Of a stretch of DNA of 64,000 bases, positions 53,279 to 61,565 are shown one piece after another; the first letter of the stretch is position 1; each line of letters opens with the position of its first letter. Under the pieces are notes generated by a model. It was not told the DNA's origin, searched no databases, and saw only the letters and a program-made list of their open reading frames with translations. A program made the translations under genes and the position numbers. The stretch comes from Brachybacterium endophyticum (GTDB lineage Bacteria; Actinomycetota; Actinomycetes; Actinomycetales; Dermabacteraceae), in the NCBI RefSeq assembly GCF_003130585.1, contig NZ_QFKX01000002.1, positions 186,001 through 250,000 on the forward strand, in the 5' to 3' direction.

Positions 53279-55267
53279 GTGAGCCAGCCAGGTGTCGACG
53301 GCGACCTCGATGGCCGGGTCGGCGAGCTTCGCGCCGTGCGCGCAGGGTTCGACGATCTGCCGATGCCCGTGGTGCTCGTCGAAGGCCCGGATCACAGGCT
53401 GGTCGCCGCGAACGCCGCGTTCCGACGGTTCTCCGGATGGCAGCACCCGATCGGCCGGACCCTGCGAGAGATTTTCCCGGGCCCCCGGGGGCAGCTCCTC
53501 CTCGAGATCGTGGAGAAGGTCCACGCGACCGGTGAGCCGGTGACGGCGGACGAATGGCGACAGCAGGCCGGCGCGACTGCGCATGCGACCGCCGACGAGG
53601 ACCACGAGTTCGCCGTGATACCGCGCAAGGATGCGCGGGGCGAGGTCTGCGGGGCCGTGATCCAGCAGATGGACGTCGCCCAGAGGGTGCATGAGCGTCA
53701 GCAGGCCGAGGTCGATGCGGCCGAGGCGGAGGAGCGGTACCAGGAAGCCCACGGGACGGTCGTGGAGCTGCAGAGAGCTCTCCTGCCTCCGCAGCTCCCG
53801 GTGCTGCCGAGGGTGCGCACGGCAGCTCGCTACCTCGTCGCCGATCGCGACCAGGCCGCCGGCGGTGACTGGTTCGATGCGATCCCTCTCGGGGAGGGAC
53901 GTCTCGCCCTCGTGGTGGGCGACATCGTCGGCCACGGGGTCGCGGCCTCGGCCGCGATGGGACAGGCTCGGGCGATCCTCGAGGACGCGATGGTGCGCTC
54001 ACACGACCTGCGGACCTCCATCCAGCGGGTGGACGAGCTCGCCGCACGACGCACGGAGGTACGGGCGAGCACCGTCTGCGCTGCGATCCTCGACGTGCAG
54101 CAGGGCAGGCTGGACTACATCACCTGCGGTCACCCTGCTCCGTTGATCATCGGGCCGGATGGCTCGAGCCGCACGCTGCCGCCGAGCGGCAGCATGCCGC
54201 TGGGGACGGCCGGGCCGATCCGCGTCGCCTCCGCACGGATCGAGCCCGACGAGACGGCCTTCCTCTTCAGCGACGGACTGATCGAGCGCGCCGGTCTCAC
54301 CCTCGACGAAGGGGTGGGGGCGCTCCGAGACATCGCCCGCGCCGCCGTCCTCGACGCCGGCCCGGCGGAGGAGGGAGCGGCCTCGCCCGCCGAGAGGATC
54401 TGCCAGCAGGCGGTCGAGCTGCTCGCCCGCACCGGCTACGACGACATCACCACGCTGGCCGCCCATGTGCTGACGCGCCCGCACGTCCCGATGAGCGTGG
54501 AAGCCCCGGCGGACGTTGACGGTCTTCTCGAGCTGCGACCGCGACTGTGCGAACGCGTCGCACGGCTGGGCCTGGACACGGCCGAGGTCCAGGGGCTCGA
54601 CCTCGCCGCGACCGAGGTCATCTCCAACGTGATCGAGCATGCGTATCTCGGCCAGGACCCCGGCTCCGTGCGGATCGACGCCGCGATCGGGGAGGACGGG
54701 TTCCTCGAGTTCGCGGTCAGCGACCAGGGTCTCTGGGTCCCTGAGTCCGCGCCATCCCCGGTCCGGGGACGCGGTCTGTGGATCGCGGCCTCCGTGATGG
54801 ACCAGGTCGAGATCGCCCGCAAGGGGACCCCCGCTGACAGGGGGAGCCGTGTGGTGCTCCGACGGCGCCTGGGCCGCCCTTCCAACATCTCGGAACCCGA
54901 GGTCTCGGGCGGGACGGCAGCGCCGTCGCGAACCCCTCTCGAACTGCGGTCGGAGAACGACGAACCGTCGCGCCTCGTCGCGACCGGCTGCGCCGACATC
55001 GCCTCGTCGGCAGATGTCGCCGACCACCTCGATCGCAGCAGTCGCGGAGGGTTCCATGACCTCACGCTCGACCTATCGGGCCTGCAGCTGCTCGCCAGCT
55101 CCGCCGTGAGGATCCTGATCGACGCCCGCGGCCGCATGGCCGACCATGGCCACGAGATCACCCTGGTGGCCGCACGAGGCACCCCGGCCCGAGCCGTGCT
55201 CGACGTCGTCGGCCTGCCGTGCGAACCTGAGGGCACTGATCGCCCTCCCGGTGCATGGCCCTCGTGA
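53279..55267 (+). CDS. PAS-PP2C-HATPase-STAS signalling fusion (RsbU/W/V-like)
   Basis: A 662-aa cytoplasmic protein joining all parts of a partner switch. PAS sensor about 24-140 (MPVVLVEGPDHRLVAANAAF); helical linker 135-168; SpoIIE/RsbU phosphatase about 180-400 with metal aspartates in AAGGDWFD (Asp197), GDIVGHG (Asp215) and GYDDIT (388-389). Next an RsbW-type ATPase about 405-532 with N-box E446, N450, H454 and the GRGL lid, then STAS about 553-645 with LLASSAV, keeping two serines (607-608). GTG 53279 follows GGGAGGTG; an earlier GTG 53216 is possible. No sigma factor gene lies nearby. Confidence 0.9.
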   Translation: MSQPGVDGDLDGRVGELRAVRAGFDDLPMPVVLVEGPDHRLVAANAAFRRFSGWQHPIGRTLREIFPGPRGQLLLEIVEKVHATGEPVTADEWRQQAGATAHATADEDHEFAVIPRKDARGEVCGAVIQQMDVAQRVHERQQAEVDAAEAEERYQEAHGTVVELQRALLPPQLPVLPRVRTAARYLVADRDQAAGGDWFDAIPLGEGRLALVVGDIVGHGVAASAAMGQARAILEDAMVRSHDLRTSIQRVDELAARRTEVRASTVCAAILDVQQGRLDYITCGHPAPLIIGPDGSSRTLPPSGSMPLGTAGPIRVASARIEPDETAFLFSDGLIERAGLTLDEGVGALRDIARAAVLDAGPAEEGAASPAERICQQAVELLARTGYDDITTLAAHVLTRPHVPMSVEAPADVDGLLELRPRLCERVARLGLDTAEVQGLDLAATEVISNVIEHAYLGQDPGSVRIDAAIGEDGFLEFAVSDQGLWVPESAPSPVRGRGLWIAASVMDQVEIARKGTPADRGSRVVLRRRLGRPSNISEPEVSGGTAAPSRTPLELRSENDEPSRLVATGCADIASSADVADHLDRSSRGGFHDLTLDLSGLQLLASSAVRILIDARGRMADHGHEITLVAARGTPARAVLDVVGLPCEPEGTDRPPGAWPS

Positions 55268-55308
55268 CCCGGCACAGGACCCGACCGATCGCGATTCAGG
55301 AGCACGGC

Positions 55309-56022
55309 ATGGCTTCGGACAGCATCCAGCATCTTGCACGGGAGTTCCGTGACCTCAGCGACTTCCTGCACGAGGGCGGCGCTCCCTCCACTGCGCGACA
55401 GCGCCTCGTGGACCTCGCCACGCGATCCATCTCGGGCTGCGACTGGGCGGGCATCACCATGCGCCCCACCGATGGCCCCGCCCGCAGCCTGACGCACGGG
55501 CAGGACGTGGTGCGGGAGGTCGACGCGTTCCAGCACTCGGTCGGGGAGGGGCCCTGCCTGGATGCCGCACGCACGCACGACCCAGTCCTCAGTCGCGACC
55601 TGTCGCAGGAGGAGCGCTGGCCCCGGTTCTGCGCGTACGTGCTCGAGGAGACCCCGGTGCGGGGAGCGCTCTCGTTCCATGTGGCGGATATTCCGTCGCC
55701 GACCGCCCTGAACCTGTATTCGGCCTCGCCGACCGGGCTGGACGAGGAGGCGGTCGCGAGCGCCAGCCTGTTCGCGATCCACGCCTCGGTGATGATCGCT
55801 CACGCCGAGAGCGCCCAGCAGGCGGCGACCCTGGGAGCGGCGCTCACCACGAGCCGGCAGATCGGTGTTGCGGTGGGGATCCTGATGGCCCTCCACAAGA
55901 TCACCGAGGACCAGGCCTACGACCTGCTGAGGATCGCCAGCAACCGGTTGAACCGCAAGCTGCGCGACATCGCGCAGGAGGTCAGGGAGAGCGGGACGCT
56001 GCCCACCGGCCAGGACGGTTGA
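55309..56022 (+). CDS. GAF-ANTAR RNA-binding regulator
   Basis: A 237-aa protein. The GAF sensor spans about 10-160 (CDWAGITMRPTDGPARSLTHG, VGEGPCLDAARTHDPVL). The ANTAR domain spans about 180-230 (SRQIGVAVGILMALHKITEDQAYDLLRIASNRL), with the aromatic-poor three-helix layout of the family. ANTAR proteins bind dual-hairpin RNA and prevent termination. ATG 55309 is chosen because AGGAG lies 7 nt upstream; the frame opens at 55255, overlapping the fusion's stop. It follows the signalling fusion closely and is probably in its operon. Confidence 0.92.
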   Translation: MASDSIQHLAREFRDLSDFLHEGGAPSTARQRLVDLATRSISGCDWAGITMRPTDGPARSLTHGQDVVREVDAFQHSVGEGPCLDAARTHDPVLSRDLSQEERWPRFCAYVLEETPVRGALSFHVADIPSPTALNLYSASPTGLDEEAVASASLFAIHASVMIAHAESAQQAATLGAALTTSRQIGVAVGILMALHKITEDQAYDLLRIASNRLNRKLRDIAQEVRESGTLPTGQDG

Positions 56023-56042
56023 GCCCGGGCCGACGGCCTGGC

Positions 56043-56339
56043 TCATGAATCGCTGGGCTGGGCCGGCAGGAGGAAGTGCGTGCCGTGGCGATGGAGCTCG
56101 TGTCCCAGTGACCGGTGGCAGCCGAACGTCTCCCGGAGCCACGTCAAGGGCTGGGCGTCTATGGACTCCGCGGCCGTCAGGTCCACCAGGATCGCGGACG
56201 CCGGGTCCAGCGTGCGGGCCTTGAGGATCTGGGTGGCGAGGGTCTGGCGGGTCTGCTCGGTGAGGCGCCCGCGGACCAGGACGTCGATGGTCTCGCGTCC
56301 CACGTCAGCGCGGATGAGGACGGATATCTCGTCCGTCAT
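56043..56339 (-). CDS. Degenerate STAS-domain protein, paralogue 2
   Basis: A 98-aa STAS-like protein, close paralogue of the protein at 52686. Same order: ISVLIRADVGRETIDVLVRG, RLTEQTRQTLATQILKARTL and ILVDLTAAESIDAQPLTWLRE. The serine site reads D61-A62-Q63-P64, so again there is no phosphorylatable residue. It converges with the GAF-ANTAR gene (20 bp apart) and, on the other side, diverges from the TetR gene at 56684. Paralogues on both sides of the fusion suggest gene duplication around it. Confidence 0.7.
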   Translation of the reverse strand: MTDEISVLIRADVGRETIDVLVRGRLTEQTRQTLATQILKARTLDPASAILVDLTAAESIDAQPLTWLRETFGCHRSLGHELHRHGTHFLLPAQPSDS

Positions 56340-56683
56340 GGCTGGCCCCCGTTCGTCTCGTGATCGGAGCGGTTGTCCCCGGCAGCTGTCGGGGTTCGCA
56401 TCGCCGTCCGGTGGGCCGGCGGTGGAGGCCGCTCGCCCTCGACGCTAGGGAGAGGTGACGTGCCCGGCAAGGATTACGACCGAGCGGTAGTGCCGGGCGG
56501 GCGGTGGTGCGCACGAGCGGTGCCAGCGGGCCCCGGCCGCGCTCCACGCTCCGCGCTCGCAACGGATGGAGCACGATCCGGGCGACGTGCAGCGACGTTG
56601 TCCTCATCATTCTTCCGGGTTAGGGTGGCAGTTGGTCTAGCAGAAGGCCGCGCGAGCTGTTGAACATCTCGGAGGCCTCTGCC
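56340..56683. other. Divergent intergenic region, STAS paralogue 2 / TetR
   Basis: A 344-bp gap. It includes the nested palindrome at 56462-56498, a TAGGGT box (56621-56626) about 60 bp before the TetR start, and TAGCGT on the minus strand (56447-56442) for the STAS gene. A GTTG-N16-GGGTTA arrangement just before TAGGGT weakly resembles stress-sigma (SigF/SigB) promoters. Confidence 0.4.
56462..56498. repeat. Nested palindrome with ACCGAGCGGTAG, copy 2
   Basis: Outer arms GCCCGGCA (56462-56469) and TGCCGGGC (56491-56498) are perfectly complementary and enclose AAGGATTACG plus ACCGAGCGGTAG (56479-56490). The inner element matches copy 1 at 52646-52659. It lies between the divergent STAS and TetR genes. 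Confidence 0.55.
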
Positions 56684-57559
56684 ATGGAGCGGACCGACCC
56701 CCTTCTCGAATGCACCGACGAGCAGCATGATCCTGCGACGTCGGTGGCGGCGGCGCACGCCGTTCCCGCGACCGGACGGGCCGTCGGGCCCCGTGCCGAG
56801 CGAAGCCGATCGCGACCAGAGAGCTCCCACCCCCCGGACCCCTCCGCACAGATCCCCGGAGCCGGACAGAGCCGGTCCACGGCGGGCCCCGAGCAGCCGC
56901 AGCGACTCGCCCCGACCCGCGGTGATGCGAGCGATGTGCCCGTACGGCCCGGCCGTCCCTCACGACGCGAACAGATCATCGACGGCGCTGCCGAGGTCCT
57001 GGCCGAGTACGGCTATCACGGCTCGAGCCTGCGTCACATCGCCACGCACGTGGGCATCACCCATCCGGGCATGCTGCACCACTTCGCCTCGAAGCACGAT
57101 CTGCTCGGCGCCGTCATCGACCGCATGGAGGCCCATGCGCAGAAGGCCCTGAACAGGCTCGACGAGCTCAGCACCGACAGGGACTCCCTGCTGCAGGCGC
57201 TGTCGGAGGTGTGGGATCCGTGCTCGGCGTCGATCCAGCTGCTGGCGACCCTGGACGCCGACATCGTGAGCAGGGACCACCCCGGCAGGTATCGGGTCGC
57301 GCGATTGCACAGGGTCCACGAGCACGTGCTGCAGGAGTGCTTCGCCCAGCTCGATCGCGCGGGCCTGCTGCGCCCGGGCGTCGACCCCGCGTTCATGGCC
57401 CGCAGCACCCTCGCCCTCGTGCTCAGCCATGCGATGCGGGAGAAGACCGTCCGCATGATGCAGGGCACCACCCACGACGACGCGCCCCTCAGCGACGTCA
57501 CCACGCTGGTCGGGATGTTCCTGAAGGACGTTCCCGCCGACGTATCGACTGCCGACTAG
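56684..57559 (+). CDS. TetR-family regulator with long N-terminal tail
   Basis: A 291-aa protein. The first ~90 residues are disordered, rich in Pro, Ala, Arg. The HTH region then follows (REQIIDGAAEVLAEYGYHGSSLRHIATHVGITHPGMLHHFASK), with the ligand domain to the end. ATG 56684 is chosen for GGAGGC upstream; TTG 56660 is 8 codons earlier. It stands beside catalase and SDR genes and may bind the CCGAGCGGTAG palindrome; that is inference. The N-terminal tail is unusual for TetR proteins. Confidence 0.85.
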   Translation: MERTDPLLECTDEQHDPATSVAAAHAVPATGRAVGPRAERSRSRPESSHPPDPSAQIPGAGQSRSTAGPEQPQRLAPTRGDASDVPVRPGRPSRREQIIDGAAEVLAEYGYHGSSLRHIATHVGITHPGMLHHFASKHDLLGAVIDRMEAHAQKALNRLDELSTDRDSLLQALSEVWDPCSASIQLLATLDADIVSRDHPGRYRVARLHRVHEHVLQECFAQLDRAGLLRPGVDPAFMARSTLALVLSHAMREKTVRMMQGTTHDDAPLSDVTTLVGMFLKDVPADVSTAD

Positions 57560-57794
57560 CGGGGCACCCGACGATCCTCGTCCGCCCGCCGGCCGGGCGG
57601 GCGCCGACCGAGTGGAAGGTGCCGGTGACCAGCGGGTGGGGGAGCCGCTGTTGAACACCCGCGGACCGATTGCTAGGCATGCCTGACCGGGGCGTCTCCC
57701 CGAGTTCCCGCCCGAGCTCGGTACCGGTCCTGCCCAGGTCCGCCCGGACGGGCATCGCACGGCACACCGCTACCTTCGACACGAGGAGCACCAC

Positions 57795-58694
57795 ATGAGC
57801 ACCCATGACCAGCTGACCTTCTGCGATCCCGTCTCCCGGTTCCACCGGATCAGCCCTCCCCGCCAGTCCCAGCCCGAGCCGGGCCTGGACGCCGAGCTCG
57901 ACCCCGCTGCTGACCGCGGCGAGGAGAGCTATCGCGGGACGGGGCGCCTGGAGGGGCGCCGGGCCCTGATCACCGGCGCGGACTCCGGCATCGGCGCCGC
58001 CGTGGCGATCGCCTTCGCCCGCGAGGGCGCCGACGTCGCCCTGAACTACCTGCCGGAGGAGCGCGAGGACGCCGAGCGGGTCGCCGAGATCATCCGGGCC
58101 GCAGGGCGCCGCGCGATCCTGCTGCCCGCGGACCTGGCGGACGTCGAGGCCTGCCGGAGCGTGGTCTCCGATGCGGTCGATCAGCTCGGAGGGCTCGACG
58201 CCCTGGTGAACAACGCCGGCAAGCAGGTCTCGGTGGACCGGTTGGAGGACCTCGAGGACGAGGAGTGGACGGCGACCTTCGACGTCAACATCACCGCGAT
58301 CTTCCGCGTCACCCAGGCCGCGCTCCCGCATCTCGAGGCCGGCGCCACGATCGTGAACACGACCTCGATCCAGGCCTACAACCCCTCGACCAACCTCATC
58401 CACTACGCCTCGACGAAGGCCGCGATCAACAACTTCACCAAGGGCATGGCACAGCAGGTCGCCTCCCGGGGGATCCGCGTCAACGCGGTCGCTCCCGGCC
58501 CGATCTGGACGCCGCTGCAGGTCTCGAAGGGCCAGCCGCAGGACGCACTGCCCGACTTCGGGAAGGACACGCCGCTGGGGCGCGCCGGACAGCCGACGGA
58601 GCTGGCTCCGGCCTTCGTCTTCCTCAGCTCGCCGGAGTCCAGCTACGTGCTCGGCGAGACCCTCCATGTCAACGGCGGGACGCCGACGCCCTGA
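57795..58694 (+). CDS. SDR oxidoreductase, YghA/YhdG-like stress type
   Basis: A 299-aa SDR, paralogue of the one at 19890. The N-terminal extension (PEPGLDAELDPAADRGEESYRGTGRLEG) is shared. Motifs are TGADSGIGAAVA, NNAGKQ, YASTK and GPIWTPL. GAGGAGC precedes the start by 5 nt. It lies 74 bp upstream of the catalase gene on the same strand and they may form one transcript. Family members are general-stress proteins of uncertain substrate. Confidence 0.87.
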   Translation: MSTHDQLTFCDPVSRFHRISPPRQSQPEPGLDAELDPAADRGEESYRGTGRLEGRRALITGADSGIGAAVAIAFAREGADVALNYLPEEREDAERVAEIIRAAGRRAILLPADLADVEACRSVVSDAVDQLGGLDALVNNAGKQVSVDRLEDLEDEEWTATFDVNITAIFRVTQAALPHLEAGATIVNTTSIQAYNPSTNLIHYASTKAAINNFTKGMAQQVASRGIRVNAVAPGPIWTPLQVSKGQPQDALPDFGKDTPLGRAGQPTELAPAFVFLSSPESSYVLGETLHVNGGTPTP

Positions 58695-58768
58695 GACGGC
58701 CGACCCCACCGACCCCACCTGCTGCTGCACCGCAGTTCCCGCACACGATCACAAGGACGTGGCCCACG

Positions 58769-60952
58769 ATGGACGAAGATCTCCGCACCCCCGATCAGGC
58801 CGACGACGCGGCAGGCGCCCGACGGCCACGCTCCGCGACCGGGGCGACGCGCGCCGACGCCCCCGACGTCGAAGCCCAGCAGGGGAAGACCCTGACCACG
58901 GCCCTCGGCACACCGTTGCCGGACACCGATCGCTCGCTGACCGCGGGGCCGCGGGGCCCCGTCCTCCTGCAGGACCACCACCTGCGGGAGAAGATCACCC
59001 ACTTCGACCACGAACGCATCCCCGAGCGGGTCGTCCACGCCCGCGGTGCGGCAGCGCACGGGCGCTTCGAGAGCTACGGCACCGCCGGTGAGCTGACGGT
59101 CGCCGACTTCCTCGCCCCCGGGCGCGTGACACCCGTGTTCACGCGCTTCTCACCGGTGGTGGGGTCGCGCGGATCCTCCGACACCGTGCGGGACACCCGC
59201 GGGTTCGCGACCAAGTTCCATACCTCCGAGGGCGTGTTCGACCTCGTGGGCAACAACATCCCGGTCTTCTTCATCCAGGACGCGATCAAGTTCCCCGACG
59301 TCGTCCACGCCGCGAAGCCCCACCCGGACCGCGAGATCCCCCAGGCGCAGAGCGCGCACGACACCTTCTGGGACTTCGTCTCCCTCCACACCGAGGCCCA
59401 GCACCACACCATGTGGCAGATGTCGGACCGGGGGATCCCGAGCTCCTACCGCATGATGGAGGGCTTCGGCATCCACACCTTCCGGCTCACCAACGGCGAG
59501 GGCGTCAGCTCCCTGGTGAAGTTCCATTGGAAGCCCGCCCTCGGCGCGCACTCGCTGACCTGGGAGGAAGCCCAGCTCCTGGGCGGGGTGGACCCGGACT
59601 TCCATCGCCGCGACCTCGCCGACGCCATCGAGGCCGGTGCCCTGCCGCAGTGGGAGCTCGGCGTCCAGGTCTTCCCCGATACCGATGACCAGAGCTTCGA
59701 GGGCATCGACCTGCTGGACCCCACCAAGCTGGTACCGGAGGAGCTCGCGCCCGTGCGTCCACTGGGCCTGATGACGCTGGACCGCAACGTCAGCAACTTC
59801 TTCGCGGAGACCGAGCAGGTGGCGTTCCACCCAGGGCACCTCCCCCCGGGCATCGACGTCACCGACGACCCGCTGCTCCAGGGGCGTCTGTTCAGCTACC
59901 TCGACACGCAGCTCACGCGACTGGGCGGGCCGAACTTCGACCAGCTCCCGATCAACCGTCCGCACGCGCCGGTGAACGACATGCTGCGAGACGGCTACGG
60001 ACAGCAGGCCACCCATGAGGGCATCGCGCCGTACAAGCCCAACTCCCTGGGCGGCGGATGCCCCTTCGCGGCGGATCCCGGTGAGGCGGTCCGGGACATC
60101 CCTGTCCCCATCGCCTCGTCGGTGCGGGAGCGTCGGACCCCGAGATCGTTCGAGGACCACTTCAGCCAGGCGCGTCTGTTCTGGCTCTCGATGACGTCCG
60201 TCGAGCAGGACCACATCGCGGCCGCCTACTCCTTCGAGCTGGGGAAGTGCACGGACGTCGGCGTCCGGGAACGTCAGCTGGAGTGCCTCGCGCGGATCGA
60301 CGAGGGCTTGTGTGCGACGGTCGCCGAAGCTCTCGGTCTCCCCGTCCCGGACCCGGCGGAGCCGCCTGCCACCGATCTCGACCCCAGCCCTGCGCTCTCA
60401 CAGCTCGGTCGACGCTGGCCCGTCGACGGTCGCAGGATCGGCGTGGTCGTCGATCCCGAGCGCCTTCCGGATGATCTCGGTGCGACGCTCGAGCTGATCG
60501 AGTCGCTCTCGATGACGCCTCTGCTGATCGCTCCCGAGGGCGGCGAGATCCTGGGGCGCCAGATCGACCGCACGTTCGCCACGGCACGGTCGGTGGAGTT
60601 CGATGCGCTCGCCTTCGTGGGGTCGCCGGCCGCGGCGGCCGACGCGACACCGGCGCTTGATGCCAAGGCGGGGGCGGGGGTTATCTCGGGACTTGACCCC
60701 CGGGCGGTGCTCCTGGCGCACGAGGCGTGGCGGCACAGCAAGGCGCTGGCCGCGTGGGGTGCAGGCTCCCAGGTCATCGATGCCCTCGTCGTCGCGGGGC
60801 GTGCAGCCGAGATCGATCCCTCCGGTGCAGGGGAAGGTCCGAGCGCGGGAGTCATCGTCGGCGCCGACGGCGAGGCACTGGTGCGTAAGCTGCAGGAGTT
60901 CCTCGGCACGCACCGCGTCTGGCAGAGGTTCGCGCCTTCCCTCACTCCGTGA
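58769..60952 (+). CDS. katE: Large-subunit catalase (clade II, KatE type)
   Basis: Decomposes hydrogen peroxide. The 727-aa protein is of the HPII type: disordered N-terminus (about 1-60), catalytic His90 in RIPERVVHARGAAAHG, Asn163 in LVGNNIPVFFIQD and proximal Tyr near 376 in RLFSYLDTQLTRLGG. The extra C-terminal flavodoxin/DJ-1-like domain spans about 555-727 (RIGVVVDPERLPDD to the end). Start ATG 58769 is preceded by AAGGA at 12 nt, a weak site. It follows the SDR and is followed after 19 bp by the isochorismatase-like gene, so the three likely form a stress operon. Confidence 0.95.
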   Translation: MDEDLRTPDQADDAAGARRPRSATGATRADAPDVEAQQGKTLTTALGTPLPDTDRSLTAGPRGPVLLQDHHLREKITHFDHERIPERVVHARGAAAHGRFESYGTAGELTVADFLAPGRVTPVFTRFSPVVGSRGSSDTVRDTRGFATKFHTSEGVFDLVGNNIPVFFIQDAIKFPDVVHAAKPHPDREIPQAQSAHDTFWDFVSLHTEAQHHTMWQMSDRGIPSSYRMMEGFGIHTFRLTNGEGVSSLVKFHWKPALGAHSLTWEEAQLLGGVDPDFHRRDLADAIEAGALPQWELGVQVFPDTDDQSFEGIDLLDPTKLVPEELAPVRPLGLMTLDRNVSNFFAETEQVAFHPGHLPPGIDVTDDPLLQGRLFSYLDTQLTRLGGPNFDQLPINRPHAPVNDMLRDGYGQQATHEGIAPYKPNSLGGGCPFAADPGEAVRDIPVPIASSVRERRTPRSFEDHFSQARLFWLSMTSVEQDHIAAAYSFELGKCTDVGVRERQLECLARIDEGLCATVAEALGLPVPDPAEPPATDLDPSPALSQLGRRWPVDGRRIGVVVDPERLPDDLGATLELIESLSMTPLLIAPEGGEILGRQIDRTFATARSVEFDALAFVGSPAAAADATPALDAKAGAGVISGLDPRAVLLAHEAWRHSKALAAWGAGSQVIDALVVAGRAAEIDPSGAGEGPSAGVIVGADGEALVRKLQEFLGTHRVWQRFAPSLTP

Positions 60953-60971
60953 CAGCGTTCCAGGAGAAGTG

Positions 60972-61538
60972 ATGACAGCCCCCGCCACCGATGCCCTCCT
61001 GCTGATCGACCTGCAGGAGGCCTTCCTGACCGCGCCCGGGCTGGCGGGCTCGCGCGAGGAGGTCGTGGAGGCCACCACCTCGCTGATCGACGCGGCCAAG
61101 GATGCGGACGTGCCCGTCCTGCTCGTCACCACCGAGCACAGCCGGGACCGATCGACCTGGACGCTGACCATGTTCGACGACGACCAGGGCTTCCTCTTCC
61201 ACGGCGACGCCGGCACGGAGGTGATCCACGAGATCGACACGACCGGGATGACCCGCCTCGAGAAGACCCGTGACAGCGCCTTCTTCGCCACCGATCTCCT
61301 GCTGAGGCTGCGCAATCTCGCCGTCGAACGGGTGGTCGTCGCGGGCGTCTCGACGCACGCCTGCATCACCCAGACCGCTCGGGACGCCTTCGCCAACAAC
61401 ATCCGCGTCAGCATCGTCACCGACGCCGTCGCCGACGAGCGCCCCGAGCACAAGGACGCCGTCCTCGAGCTCCTCGAGGACGACCGGCAGGCGGAACTGG
61501 TGGACGTGCGCGAGATGCTGGGCCGCTGGAGGGCGTGA
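60972..61538 (+). CDS. Isochorismatase-like cysteine hydrolase
   Basis: A 188-aa cysteine hydrolase with the complete triad Asp13 (LLIDLQEAF), Lys98 (RLEKTRDSAFF) and Cys131 (VSTHACITQTARDAF). This family includes nicotinamidases and biuret hydrolases; the substrate here is unknown. The ATG has CAGGAG 6 nt upstream (GTG 60969 is adjacent). Position after the catalase gene suggests co-transcription. It converges on the aminopeptidase gene, with 27 bp between stops. Confidence 0.9.
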   Translation: MTAPATDALLLIDLQEAFLTAPGLAGSREEVVEATTSLIDAAKDADVPVLLVTTEHSRDRSTWTLTMFDDDQGFLFHGDAGTEVIHEIDTTGMTRLEKTRDSAFFATDLLLRLRNLAVERVVVAGVSTHACITQTARDAFANNIRVSIVTDAVADERPEHKDAVLELLEDDRQAELVDVREMLGRWRA

Positions 61539-61565
61539 GCGCGCTCGTCCCTCCCCGCGAGCGGT

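Noticed and set aside
58265-58768. N-terminal extension of the catalase of 168 codons
   Set aside because: It overlaps the SDR gene in another frame and is Arg/Pro/Asp-rich shadow; ATG 58769 gives the normal length for this catalase type.
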